This document shows positions 44,658 to 54,100 of a DNA stretch of 64,000 bases, piece by piece. The number at the start of each line of letters is the position of its first letter. Positions within the stretch are counted from its first letter, which is position 1. The notes under the pieces were generated by a model that saw nothing but the letters and a program-made list of their open reading frames with translations, ran no database searches and was not told where the DNA came from. Origin of the DNA: Streptomyces sp. HmicA12 (GTDB lineage Bacteria > Actinomycetota > Actinomycetes > Streptomycetales > Streptomycetaceae); the NCBI RefSeq assembly GCF_000373565.1, contig NZ_KB891852.1, positions 264,393-328,392 on the forward strand. The letters run 5' to 3'. Position numbers and translations under genes: made by a program.

Positions 44658-46139
44658 GTGACGTATGCAAGCCCGCATGGTGAATTGTGGCAGTGGTCCG
44701 CCGTTGATCTCGCCGCTGCCGTACGTGCCCGTGAGGTGTCCGCCGTCGAGGTCGTCGCCTCCTGCCTCGGGCGGATCGAGGAAGTGAACCCCGAGGCGAA
44801 CGCCCTCGTGGAGGTGCGCGGCGAGGAGGCCCTCGCCGCGGCGAAGGCCGCGGACACCGCCGTCGCCGCCGGCGAGGAACTCGGGCCGCTGCACGGTGTG
44901 CCCGTGTCCATCAAGGTCAACACCGAGCAGCGCGGGTACGCCACCACCAACGGGATCGCCGCGCTCGCCGGGAACGTCGCCGAGGAGGACGCCGCGTGCG
45001 TCGGCGCGTTGCGCGGCGCCGGGGCGATCCCGCTCGGGCGCAGCAACGTCCCGGCGTTCTCGCTGCGCTGGTTCTCCGGGAACGCGCTGCACGGGCGGAC
45101 CCTGAATCCCTGGGACCACGGGCGCACGCCCGGTGGGTCGAGCGGCGGCGCGGCGAGCGGGATCGCGGCCGGGTGCACGCCGCTGGCGCAGGGCAACGAC
45201 ATCGGTGGGTCGATCCGGTTCCCCGCCGCCTGCTGCGGCGTGGTCGGGGTGCGGCCGACGGTGGGCCTCGTCTCCGACTGGGCGCCGCCCGCGTACGCCG
45301 AGACGCCGGACGGGCCGGTGCCGCTCGACTTCCCGCCGACCGTGCACCAGTGCGCGGTGCAGGGGCCGCTCGGGCGGACCGTCGCCGACGCGCGGCTCGC
45401 CCTGCACGCCATGAGCACGCCCGATCTGCGCAGCCCCTACGGGGTTCCGGCGCTGCCCGGAGCGGGTGGCCCGGTGCGGCGGGTCACCGTCGTGCGCGGG
45501 ATCGAGGGCGTCACGAACCATCCCGCCGTGGACGCCGCCGTCGGGGTGGCCGCGGCGCGGCTCGCAGACGCCGGCTACGAGGTCGACGAGGTCGACGAGG
45601 TCGACGAGGCGGACGGGACGGAAGGCGCGCCGCTGCTCGCCGAGGCCGCGCGACTGTGGCTGCTGCTGATCACCGAGGACACTCGTGGGCTGCTGCGGGT
45701 CGTCGAGCAGATCGGTGACGACGCCATCCGCACCGCTCTGGGCCGGCACTTCGAGGCCGCCGCGCGGGTGTGGGGCGAGCGGCCCGACCTGGAGACGTAC
45801 ATCAACGGGTGGGGGCGGCGGGCCACGCTCGTCACCCGGCTGCAGGAACTCCTCGGCGCGGACCGGCTGTTGCTCACCCCCGTCTGCGCCGAGCCGCCCT
45901 TCGAGCAGGACGCCGATCTCGCCGGACGTGACCGGGCCCTCGAACTGTTCCCCGCGATGTGGCCGATGCAGGCCGTGCCGATCCTCGGTTTCCCGGCGGT
46001 GAGTGTGCCGGTGGCGCTGCACGACGGGGTGCCGCTCGGGGTGCAGCTGATCGGCGGGCGGTTCACGGAGGACCGGCTGCTCGACGCCGCGCAGGCCGTC
46101 GAGGACCGGTCACCGGCGCTGCGGGTGTGGGCCCGTTAG
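44658..46139 (+). CDS. Amidase-signature family hydrolase
   Basis: The 493-aa enzyme has the Ser-cisSer-Lys triad of the family: K in GVPVSIKVNTEQRGY, the Gly/Ser-rich loop TPGGSSGGAASGIAAG and the nucleophile in DIGGSIRFPAACCG. It hydrolyses carboxylic amides; substrates range from acetamide-type compounds to Glu-tRNA amides, and none can be assigned here. The GTG start at 44658 is favoured over ATG 44628 because GAGG lies about 7 nt upstream and the protein then begins at a normal family position. A short 9-bp tandem repeat at 45581-45610 encodes EVDEVDEVD. The stop overlaps the convergent ArgG-like gene by 4 bp. Confidence 0.9.
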   Translation: MTYASPHGELWQWSAVDLAAAVRAREVSAVEVVASCLGRIEEVNPEANALVEVRGEEALAAAKAADTAVAAGEELGPLHGVPVSIKVNTEQRGYATTNGIAALAGNVAEEDAACVGALRGAGAIPLGRSNVPAFSLRWFSGNALHGRTLNPWDHGRTPGGSSGGAASGIAAGCTPLAQGNDIGGSIRFPAACCGVVGVRPTVGLVSDWAPPAYAETPDGPVPLDFPPTVHQCAVQGPLGRTVADARLALHAMSTPDLRSPYGVPALPGAGGPVRRVTVVRGIEGVTNHPAVDAAVGVAAARLADAGYEVDEVDEVDEADGTEGAPLLAEAARLWLLLITEDTRGLLRVVEQIGDDAIRTALGRHFEAAARVWGERPDLETYINGWGRRATLVTRLQELLGADRLLLTPVCAEPPFEQDADLAGRDRALELFPAMWPMQAVPILGFPAVSVPVALHDGVPLGVQLIGGRFTEDRLLDAAQAVEDRSPALRVWAR

Positions 46140-47311
46140 CGAGGCTGCCGATCCCGCTCCCAGGCCTCCCGGTCCCGTACGTAGAGGGGGTCCGCCGCGG
46201 TGATCGCGCGGGTCTGCGCCGTGCCCCGGGACAGCCGCCAGCGGACCGTGCCGCAGACCCGGGCGGCGCAGGAGGAGATGAACCGGTCGCAGGCGGTGCG
46301 GAGTTCGCCGAACCAGCGTCCCTCCAGCGCCTCGCGCACCCAGAGCTGTTCGAGGTGCATCTTCTCCCGGACGGTCTCGGCGGCGAGCGTCGCCGTCTCC
46401 AGGTGGCGGTAGGTCTTCAGGAGGAGGGTGGCGGCCGGCATCTCCCGCAGTTCCAGGACCTTGTGGCCGCCGGGCAGGTGCTCCAGGCCGCTGTAGCGGC
46501 CGAGGCCGTGGGCGCCCGCCCGGTGGTTGAGCGTCTCGATCAGGGCGGGCAGCGGCAGCGGCGTACCGTCGAGGGCCGTGGGGACGCCGTGGGTGAAGGC
46601 GATCTCCAGGGTCTCGTCGGCGGGCGGCTCGGCGGGGCGGGCCGTCCACGTGTACAGGTGCTCGGGGACGGTGTGGTCCTGCGGGTCGTCGAGGACGCCC
46701 GACTCGAACTCGCGGCACCACAGGTTCGCGTCGACGCTCGCCACCCGCTTGCTCAGATGCGGCAGGCCGATCTCCTCCAGCTCCCGCGCCTTCTGGTCGC
46801 GGTCGACCGGGTCGAGGTCGTACGGACTGCCGTAGCGCGCCGTGCAGCCGAGGAGGTCGAGGGCGCCGTTGAGGCGGCGCAGCGTGTTCTGGGACGGGTT
46901 CGCCGTGTGGATCACGGCCGCCGCGTCCAGCTCCGTGGCCAGCTCCAGGGCCAGCCGCGCGATCAGCGGGCGGCTGAGCGACGAGCTGACCGGGTGCGTG
47001 TCCAGGTACACGGCCTGCGCGGCGATCGCCGGGCGGACGAAGGCATCGGCGAAGACCTGCCGCGCGTCCACCAGATGCAGCCGCACACCCAGGTGGTCCG
47101 TGGTGTGCCGCAGCTCCTCGGCGTCCTCGCCCGCGCCCAGGTCGGCACTGAACGCGTGGACGTCGGTGAAGCCCGCCCGGGTCAGCCGGTGCAGCAGATA
47201 CGTGCTGTCGAGCCCGCCGCTGAACAGGGTGACCACCGGGCGATGCCGGTCCGGTGAGCCGTCCGTGAGGTCCGCGAAGGAGCGGATCCGTGGCCCGTGC
47301 GCCCTTGTCAC
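46136..47311 (-). CDS. Divergent argininosuccinate-synthase-like ligase (last gene of the biosynthetic operon)
   Basis: The 391-aa protein is clearly an ArgG homologue. It has the PP-loop LFSGGLDSTYLLHRL, VIHTANPSQNTLRRL at the aspartate/citrulline loop position, KRVASVDANLWCREFESGVLDDP, and the C-terminal APAATLLLKTYRHLE / GTVRWRLSRG segments. Canonical ArgG uses ATP to join citrulline and aspartate. Here the loop HGxTGKGNDQ is replaced by HTANPSQNTL: Asn is kept but the Lys, the second Gly and the Asp are lost, so the amine or ureido substrate is probably different. The GTG start overlaps the A-T gene by 4 bp, which ties it to the cluster. It may install an amidine, guanidine or amide-like bond in the product. 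Confidence 0.85.
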   Translation of the reverse strand: MTRAHGPRIRSFADLTDGSPDRHRPVVTLFSGGLDSTYLLHRLTRAGFTDVHAFSADLGAGEDAEELRHTTDHLGVRLHLVDARQVFADAFVRPAIAAQAVYLDTHPVSSSLSRPLIARLALELATELDAAAVIHTANPSQNTLRRLNGALDLLGCTARYGSPYDLDPVDRDQKARELEEIGLPHLSKRVASVDANLWCREFESGVLDDPQDHTVPEHLYTWTARPAEPPADETLEIAFTHGVPTALDGTPLPLPALIETLNHRAGAHGLGRYSGLEHLPGGHKVLELREMPAATLLLKTYRHLETATLAAETVREKMHLEQLWVREALEGRWFGELRTACDRFISSCAARVCGTVRWRLSRGTAQTRAITAADPLYVRDREAWERDRQPR

Positions 47312-49062
47312 CCGCGCTCCTCCCGCACTGTACGCAGCTCGGCGGTGAACGCCCGCGGCGTCGGCTCGTGGAGCAGGGCCGCGAGCGGAATGTCGAGGCC
47401 GAGCCGGGCGCGCAGCGTCTCGACGACCCGGACGACCGTGAACGAGTCGCCGCCCAGATCGAAGAAGTCGTCGTCGGGGTCGATCGCGGCCACGCCGAGC
47501 ACCTCGCGCCAGACCGCGACGACGAGCTCCGCGAGATCCTCCGTGGGCCCAGGCGCGACCGGGCGAGGCGCGGGGGCGGCTGCCGCCCGCTTCTCCAGGA
47601 GCGCCCGGTCGAGCTTGCCGTTCGCGGTCAGTGGCAGCGCGTCCAGCACGTCCACGGTGCGCGGAACCAGGTAGTGGGGGAGCAGCGCGCGCAGGTGCTC
47701 GCGGACCGCCGGGGCCAGGGTTTCGGGCGCCGCCGCACCGTCCTCGGGCACCACGAACGCGGCGAGGGCCTTGTCCGCACCCGAGCCGTGCGCGATGACC
47801 GCGACTTGCCCAACGCCCTTACACGTCAGGGCCGTTGCCTCGATCTCGGCCGGTTCGACGCGGATGCCGCGGATCTTCACCTGCCGGTCGACACGGCCCA
47901 GGAACTCCAGGGCGCCGTCGGGGCCGGCCACCCGCACCAGGTCGCCGGAGCGGTACAGCCTGCCGTACGGCGTGGTCACGAACCGTTCGGCGGTGAGCTC
48001 GGGCCGGTGCAGGTAGCCGAGGCCGAGGCCCGCGCCGCCGATGTACAGCTCACCCTCTGTGGCCGGAGCCCCCGACTCGTCCAGGATCCACAGTTCCGTG
48101 TCCCGGACGGGCCCGCCGATCAGCACCGTCTCCGGGTCCGGGTCGCGCGGGCAGATCCAGTACGTGCAGTAGACGGTGCACTCGCTGGGCCCGTACAGGT
48201 TCGTCAGGGACGCCGTGGAGCGGGCGTGGAAACGGGCCACCAGATCGGGGCTGAGCGGCTCGCCGCCGGTGAGGACCTGCCGGATCCCGTCGTAGCGCTC
48301 GGCCGGGTCGCGGGCCAGTAGGAACAGGTCGAGCAGCGAGACCACGCAGTAGAACGTGGTGACGGCATGGTCGTGGATCAGTGCCGCGAGGTGGTCCGCG
48401 TCGCGCTGCCGGCCCGGTTCGGCGATGACGACGCAGGCGCCCGCGAGCAGCGGCCAGTACGTCTCGCTCAGGTACATGTCGAAGCTGCACGCCGTGTGGT
48501 GGATCATCCGGTCGTGCTCGTCCATGCGGTGCGTGGACTGCAGGGCGTTCAGGCGGGAGACGAGCGCGCCGTGGCTGATCAGAGCGGCCTTGGGGCGGCC
48601 GGTGGAACCCGAGGTGTAGATGATCACCACCGGGTCGTCGGGCGACGCGTCGAGAGCAGGTGCCGGGGCCGGTGGGTACGCGGCGCACTCGTCGTCGGTC
48701 AGTACGACGTCGCAGAGCCCCGAAAAGCGGTCCCGTAGGCGGGAGTTGGTCAGGACGGCGTGCGGGGCGCAGTCCCGGGTCGTCGCGCGGACGCGGTCCT
48801 GCGGGTCCGCCGGGTCGAGCGCGGCGTGCGCGGCGCCCGCGAACGCCGCGCCGAGCAGCGCCACGAAGAACTCCACGGACCGGTCGTGGTGCACCACCAC
48901 ACGGTCGCCGGGGCCGACGCCGTGCGCGCGCAGCGCGGCGGCCGTGCGCAGCACCCGGTCCTTCAACTCGCCCATGGTGACGACGGTTTCGCCGGAGATC
49001 AGCGCGGGGAGAGCCGGGTCGCGGTCCCAGCGCTCCAGGAGCAGGGCATCGATCCGGGTCAC
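47308..49062 (-). CDS. Stand-alone NRPS adenylation-thiolation (A-T) protein
   Basis: The 584-aa protein has an AMP-binding A domain (about 1-495): core motif A3 IIYTSGSTGRPKAALISH, A5 NLYGPSECT, A7 YRSGDLVR, A8 GRVDRQVKIRGIRVE and A10 NGKLDRA. A T (carrier) domain follows, with the phosphopantetheine Ser540 in FFDLGGDSFTVV. It activates an amino acid as AMP ester and loads its own T domain. Hand alignment with GrsA gives the pocket code D-M-S-Y-L-G-L-V-Y-K; I do not recognise the substrate, though Asp at the first position fits an alpha-amino acid. There is no condensation domain here, so it must work with the terminal C domain of the large protein. It overlaps its neighbours by 4 bp on both sides. 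Confidence 0.9.
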   Translation of the reverse strand: MTRIDALLLERWDRDPALPALISGETVVTMGELKDRVLRTAAALRAHGVGPGDRVVVHHDRSVEFFVALLGAAFAGAAHAALDPADPQDRVRATTRDCAPHAVLTNSRLRDRFSGLCDVVLTDDECAAYPPAPAPALDASPDDPVVIIYTSGSTGRPKAALISHGALVSRLNALQSTHRMDEHDRMIHHTACSFDMYLSETYWPLLAGACVVIAEPGRQRDADHLAALIHDHAVTTFYCVVSLLDLFLLARDPAERYDGIRQVLTGGEPLSPDLVARFHARSTASLTNLYGPSECTVYCTYWICPRDPDPETVLIGGPVRDTELWILDESGAPATEGELYIGGAGLGLGYLHRPELTAERFVTTPYGRLYRSGDLVRVAGPDGALEFLGRVDRQVKIRGIRVEPAEIEATALTCKGVGQVAVIAHGSGADKALAAFVVPEDGAAAPETLAPAVREHLRALLPHYLVPRTVDVLDALPLTANGKLDRALLEKRAAAAPAPRPVAPGPTEDLAELVVAVWREVLGVAAIDPDDDFFDLGGDSFTVVRVVETLRARLGLDIPLAALLHEPTPRAFTAELRTVREERG

Positions 49063-49838
49063 GCGGCCGGGCCTTCCTCGTGAGGGGCGACGAAGTGGCC
49101 GACGCTGTCCGCGACGGCCCGCGCGAGCAGCTCCGGGCTCTCCGTGAGCAGCAGGTGGCCGCCGGGCAGCCACACCGTCCGGGTACGGTCGCTGAACAGG
49201 TCCCAGTCCTCGACGCGTTCCTCCGGGCACAGTGGGTCCTCGTCCCCGAAGACCGTGAGCAGCGGGCACGCGAGCAGCGGGTCGGGCGACGAGCTGTACT
49301 CCTCCACCGCCCGCATGTCCGCCACGATCGTCGGCAGCAGCAGCCCCAGCATCTCCTCGTTCGCCGCCAGCGACTCCGGTACACCACCGAACTCCCGCAG
49401 GATGTCCAGGAGTTCGCCCGGCTCGTCCGTGTCGCGCAGCAGACGGCGCTCCGGGTCCGGCTTCTCGGTCACCGCCCACTGCGACACCGCCACGAACCCC
49501 GACACCGGGACATCGCCGTCGCGCTGCAGGACGCGGACCGCCTCCAGGGCGATCACCGCACCCGAGCACACGCCCACCACGAGCAGCGGCCCGGAGCCCG
49601 GCAGTGCGCGGGCCGTGGCGGCCACGTCCGCCGTCAACTCCGCAAGGCCGCCGACGGGTTCACGTACCCGGGACTCGCGGCCCGGCAGTCGCGCCGTGGC
49701 CACCGCCCAGTCGTCCGGGACGTGCTCGGCGAACGCCGCGCCGGCGGACGCGCCCGCGCCCGCGTGCGGCACGAGCAGCACCCGCCAGGCCGCGTCCTCG
49801 GGGTCCGCGCCCCTGAGCGTGAAGGTCTTCACCGGCAT
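49059..49838 (-). CDS. NRPS/PKS-associated alpha/beta-hydrolase thioesterase with Cys at nucleophile position
   Basis: The 259-aa protein is a stand-alone thioesterase of the type II form: LLVPHAGAGASAGAAFAEH, LPGRESRVREPVGGL, then VVGVCSGAVIALEAV at the nucleophile elbow, VFGDEDPLCPEE with the Asp region and PGGHLLLTE with the catalytic His. The usual elbow is G-H-S-M-G; here it reads G-V-C-S-G, putting Cys91 at the nucleophile position. Type II thioesterases remove stalled acyl groups, but Cys-nucleophile thioesterases are also known that release products as strained rings. It is either an editing enzyme or the releasing enzyme, since no C-terminal TE domain exists in the cluster. The ATG at 49838 has GAGG 6 nt upstream. 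Confidence 0.85.
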   Translation of the reverse strand: MPVKTFTLRGADPEDAAWRVLLVPHAGAGASAGAAFAEHVPDDWAVATARLPGRESRVREPVGGLAELTADVAATARALPGSGPLLVVGVCSGAVIALEAVRVLQRDGDVPVSGFVAVSQWAVTEKPDPERRLLRDTDEPGELLDILREFGGVPESLAANEEMLGLLLPTIVADMRAVEEYSSSPDPLLACPLLTVFGDEDPLCPEERVEDWDLFSDRTRTVWLPGGHLLLTESPELLARAVADSVGHFVAPHEEGPAA

Positions 49839-49845
49839 CCGTGCC

Positions 49846-51132
49846 TCATCCCGTGGTCGCGAACTCGGCGAGCGCCCGCGCCAGATGGCCCGGGTCGTCG
49901 ACCCCGACCAGTTCCCGCGCGGAGTGCATCGACAGGCCGGGCACCCCCACATCGACCGTCGTCACGCCGAGCCGCGCCGCGGTGATCGGGCCGATCGACG
50001 TGCCGCACGGCATCGCGTTGCTCGACACGAACCGCTGCCACGGCACGTCGGCCCGCTCGCACGCGGCGGCCCACGCGGCCTGGCCCGTGCCCTCGGTGGC
50101 GTACCGCTGGTTGACGTTGGTCTTGACGACCGGGCCGCCGTTCGGCAGCGGGTGGTTGTCGGGGTCGTGCCGGTCTACGTAGTTGGGGTGCACCGCGTGC
50201 GACATGTCGGCGGAGACGCACAGGCCGCCCGCGAGCGCCCGCTCCCAGTCCTCGCCGCTGCCGCCGCGCGCGGTCACCGAGCGGTGCAGCACCCGTTCCA
50301 GGAGCGGGCCCTGGGCGCCGGTCTCGGAGCCGCTGCCGATCTCCTCGTGGTCGAACGCGGCGAGCACCGGCACCCGGTCGGGGCCCGCGTTCTCGGCGGC
50401 GGCGAGCAGCGCGGTGACGCCCGCGTGCACCGACACCTGGTTGTCCAGCCGTGACGAGACGATGAACTCCATTTGCGCGCCGAGGAGTCCGGGCGGCTGC
50501 ACGTCGTGCAGCATCAGGTCCCAGCCGAGCACGTCGGTGGCGCCGACCCCGGCCTCGTCGGCGACCCGGCCGAGCAGCGCGCCGTGCTCCACGGCGCCGA
50601 GCGACCAGATCGGCTGGGTCTGCCGCTGCCGGTCCAGGGCGAGCCCTTCGTTCACGGCCCGGTCCAGGTGGATCGCCAACTGCGGTACGCGCAGAAGCGG
50701 TTCGTCGACGTTGACCAGGACCGTCGAGCCGTCGCGCAGCGTGAGGCGGCCCGAGATGCCGAGGTCCCGGTCGAGCCAGGTGTTGAGCGGGACACCGCCG
50801 TAGATCTCCACGGCGACCTGCCGCCAGCCGGCCCGGCCGGTGTCCGGGGTCGGCTTGACGCGCAGGTTCGGCGAGTCGGTGTGCGAGCCCATGATGCGGA
50901 ACGGGGCGTGGGCCGGGGCGTCCTCGGGCACGTACCAGGCGAGCAGCGCCCCGCCCTTGGCGAGGTAGCGGCCGCCTCTGTGGCCCGTCCACTCCTCGGT
51001 GCCGGTCAGCTCGGTGAACCCGGCCTTCTCCAGACGATGCGCCGCCGACGCCACCGCGTGGTAGGGCGACGGGCTCTCCCGCAGGAAGGCGAGCAGGTCC
51101 TCGACGTGGTCGGCTTGTGTGGGCAGGGTCAT
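49846..51132 (-). CDS. M18-family aminopeptidase (aspartyl aminopeptidase type) inside the biosynthetic operon
   Basis: The 428-aa metallopeptidase has all expected ligands: His in MGSHTDSPNLRV, the bridging Asp in SSRLDNQVSV, the Glu pair in AAFDHEEIGS, Asp in VSADMSHAVHPN and the last His in PGLSMHSARE. M18 enzymes are self-compartmentalised dodecamers that remove acidic or hydrophobic N-terminal residues. Streptomyces genomes normally carry one housekeeping copy; this copy lies inside a PKS/NRPS operon and overlaps the NRPS stop by 4 bp. It may be a spare, resistant target protecting the host from an aminopeptidase-inhibiting product, or a peptide-processing enzyme. I cannot tell from this window whether a second copy exists. 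Confidence 0.92.
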   Translation of the reverse strand: MTLPTQADHVEDLLAFLRESPSPYHAVASAAHRLEKAGFTELTGTEEWTGHRGGRYLAKGGALLAWYVPEDAPAHAPFRIMGSHTDSPNLRVKPTPDTGRAGWRQVAVEIYGGVPLNTWLDRDLGISGRLTLRDGSTVLVNVDEPLLRVPQLAIHLDRAVNEGLALDRQRQTQPIWSLGAVEHGALLGRVADEAGVGATDVLGWDLMLHDVQPPGLLGAQMEFIVSSRLDNQVSVHAGVTALLAAAENAGPDRVPVLAAFDHEEIGSGSETGAQGPLLERVLHRSVTARGGSGEDWERALAGGLCVSADMSHAVHPNYVDRHDPDNHPLPNGGPVVKTNVNQRYATEGTGQAAWAAACERADVPWQRFVSSNAMPCGTSIGPITAARLGVTTVDVGVPGLSMHSARELVGVDDPGHLARALAEFATTG

Positions 51133-54100
51133 ACGGTCTCCGCCTCCTGAGGTACGGGAGTCAAGGGGTGAGGGTCGTCGAGCAGCGCCGCGACGGGACG
51201 CTCGGGATGTGCGCACAGTTCCCCGAGCAACGCGACGTAGGAGGTGAGGAGTTGGCCGGCCGTGGCCTCGTCCCACAGATCGGCCGAGTATTCCAGGAAG
51301 GTGCGCAGACCGAGCGCCGGGTCGCGGCGCGGCGAGAGTCCGAAGACCAGCTCGGCGCGGGCGACCGGTGGCGCCAGGTCCTCGACCTCGACGTCGAGTC
51401 CCGGGATCTCGATGTCGGTGTCCGGATAGTTCTGGAACGCGAGCACGTTCGGCACCCGGTCGGGCACCTCGGTGGCGCCCGCGTCCCGCATCGCCTGCAT
51501 GATCCGGGAGGTCGGCAGGACGTGCGCCATCACGGCGAGCGCCTCGGCGCCGGTACGGGCGACCAGCTCGGCGAAGGACTCGCCGGGCTCGACGCGGACC
51601 CGCACCATCACCGATGTCGACACCATCGCCACCAGCGAATCGGCGGCCGTGCCCTCGCGGTTGGCGTACGGCACGGCGAGCAGGACGTCCCGCTCCCCGG
51701 CCAGCCGGGCCAGATGCACGCCGAGCGCGGCCGCCGCGACCGCGAACGGCGTCTGGTGCACGGAGGACGCCAACTCCTCCATCCTGGTGCGGACTTCGGC
51801 GGACACCGCGCCGCGCACGGTGCCGCCGTCGCCGCTGAGGACCTGCGGCCGGGGCCGGTCCGTGGGTGTGTCAAACCGGCACGGCGCACCGTCCAGGTAC
51901 CGCGCGCAGAACGCGGCCCGCCGCTCCTCCTCGCCCGGACTGTGCGTGGCGAGCTGCTCGCGGGCGTACTCCGGGGCCTGCGCGGACGGCGCGGCCAGCG
52001 CGGGCGCACGGCCCGCGGCGGCGGCCGTGTACAGCTCGGCGAGCTCCGCCATCAGGACCGAGTGGGACCAGCCGTCCGCGCTGACGTGGTGCAGCACGAA
52101 CATCAGCACCCAGGTGTCCTCGGCGACCCTCAGCAGCCGGGAGCGCGGCAGCGTCGGCTCGGCGAGGTCGAACGGCCGCGCCGCCATCCGCCGGCAGATC
52201 GCGTCGGCCCGCTCCTGGGCCTTGTCCGGGGCGAGCCGCGACAGGTCGTCGACGCGCAGCCGGGGCGGCGGCGCGGGGAGCACCTCCTGCCGCCAGGCCC
52301 CGTCGGCGTCCCGCACGAAGCGCGTCCGCAAAGCGTGGTGACGGTCGATCAGCCCGGCCAGGGCCGTACGCAGCGCGTCGGGATCGAGGTCGCCTTTGAG
52401 GCGGATCCGGGTGGGCACGTTCCACACCTGGGGCTGCGGGACCGCCAGGTGACCCGCGATCATCCGGTCCTGCTGAGGGCTGACCGGGGCGCGGTCGACG
52501 ACGCCGTCCTCGGGCTCCGTCCGCGGCAGCCCGAGTTGGGCGGCCATCGCGCCCAGCGTGGCGTCCGCGAAGAAGTCGGCGAGCGCCACGTCGGCGTGCA
52601 GCACCTCACGCACCCGGTTCACGAGACGGATCGCCGCGATCGAATTACCGCCCAGGTCGAAGAAGTTGGCGTCCTCGGGAAGCTCCTCGACACCGAGCAC
52701 CGAGCGCCAGATCGCGCGCAAATCATCGGACGCAGGGGCGAGTTCGGGGCCCAGGCGCGTCTCGCGCACCGTCACCGCGCCCTCGTCCACCATCGCGCCG
52801 AGCACCCGCTCCAGGTCGGCCAGGTGTCCGCGCACCGTCCCGGCGTCGTAGAGATCGGCGTCGTAGCGGACGCGCAGCCGCAGCCCGGTCGGGGTGCGCA
52901 CCGCCATCAGGGCGAGTTCGAGCGGCGCGGACGAGGCGCCGCCAGCGACCTCGGACGCGGTCAGCCCCGGCAGTTGGACACGGGTGAGCGGCGCTGTGTC
53001 CAGGTCCGCCGACACCGTGACCAGCGGGCGCGGATGCCCCGGATCCGGGTGCAGCCGCGTCAACAGCGCGTCCACGTCGACCTGTTGGTGCCGCTCGGCC
53101 TCGAACAGTGCGTCGCGCGTGGCCCGTACGGCATCGGTCACCGTCGTCGAGTCGCTCAGCGACGCCCGCAGCGGCAGTACGGCCGCGTGGAAGCCGACCG
53201 TGTGCGCGGACCCGGGCGGGCGCCGGCCGAACGTCGAACCGATGACGAACTCGTCCAGGCCCGTCCGCTCGCGCAGCACCAGCTGCCAGGCGGTGAGCAG
53301 CGTCGCGAACAGCGTGACGCCCTGCCGCCCGCTCCACTCCTGCACCGCGGCCGTCCGCGCCGCGTCGAGGGACACCTCGGCCGCCGCGCCGTGGCCGCAG
53401 ACCCGGCGGCCGCGCGGCCGGTCGGTGGGCGGCGCGAGCACCGGCGGCAGCGGATCCAGGTACTTCAGCCACCACTCCAGATCGGTGTCGGTCGTGGGGA
53501 GTTCGGGTGCGCCCGCCGTGGTTCCGGCAGGTTCCGGGAAGCGGGCCGCACGGCCCTCCACCCGCGCCCGGTACAGCTCCTGGAGGTCGTCCGCGAGCAG
53601 CCGCGCCGAGTGGCCGTCCGTGATCAGGTGGTGCAGGCCGAACACCAGGACGTGGTCGTCGTCCGTGAGCGTCAGCAGGCGCGGCGCGAACAGCGGGCCT
53701 TCGGCGAGGTCGTAGGGGCGGGTGCTCGCCTCGCGCAGCGCGGCCTCGATCGCCGCGTCCACACCCTGCTCCCGGGCGTCCCTCACCTCCAGGGTGATCC
53801 GCGGCGAGCCGAGGACCACCTGCTGGAGCAGCCCGTCCTCGCCGCCCGCGCGGAACACCGTGCGCAGCGCCGGGTGCCGGGCCGTGAGTGCGTCGACGGC
53901 GGCGGTCAGGGCCGGTACGTCGAGGGGGCCGCGCAGCCGCACCGCCTGGACCTCGTTGTACGCGGCCGGGTCACCGACCAGCTGTGCGGCGAGCCAGAGC
54001 CGGCGCTGGGCGGCGGTCGCGGGCGCGGTGGCGTCCTGAGCGCCGGTGGCCTCCCGCAGCGCGTCCAGGTGCTCCAGACCCGCCCGCATCTTCTCGGCCG

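Noticed and set aside
46136..47311. Asparagine synthetase/beta-lactam synthetase or QueC-type enzyme
   Set aside because: The SGGLDST loop is shared by these families, but the N-terminus lacks a glutaminase domain and the C-terminal motifs fit ArgG.
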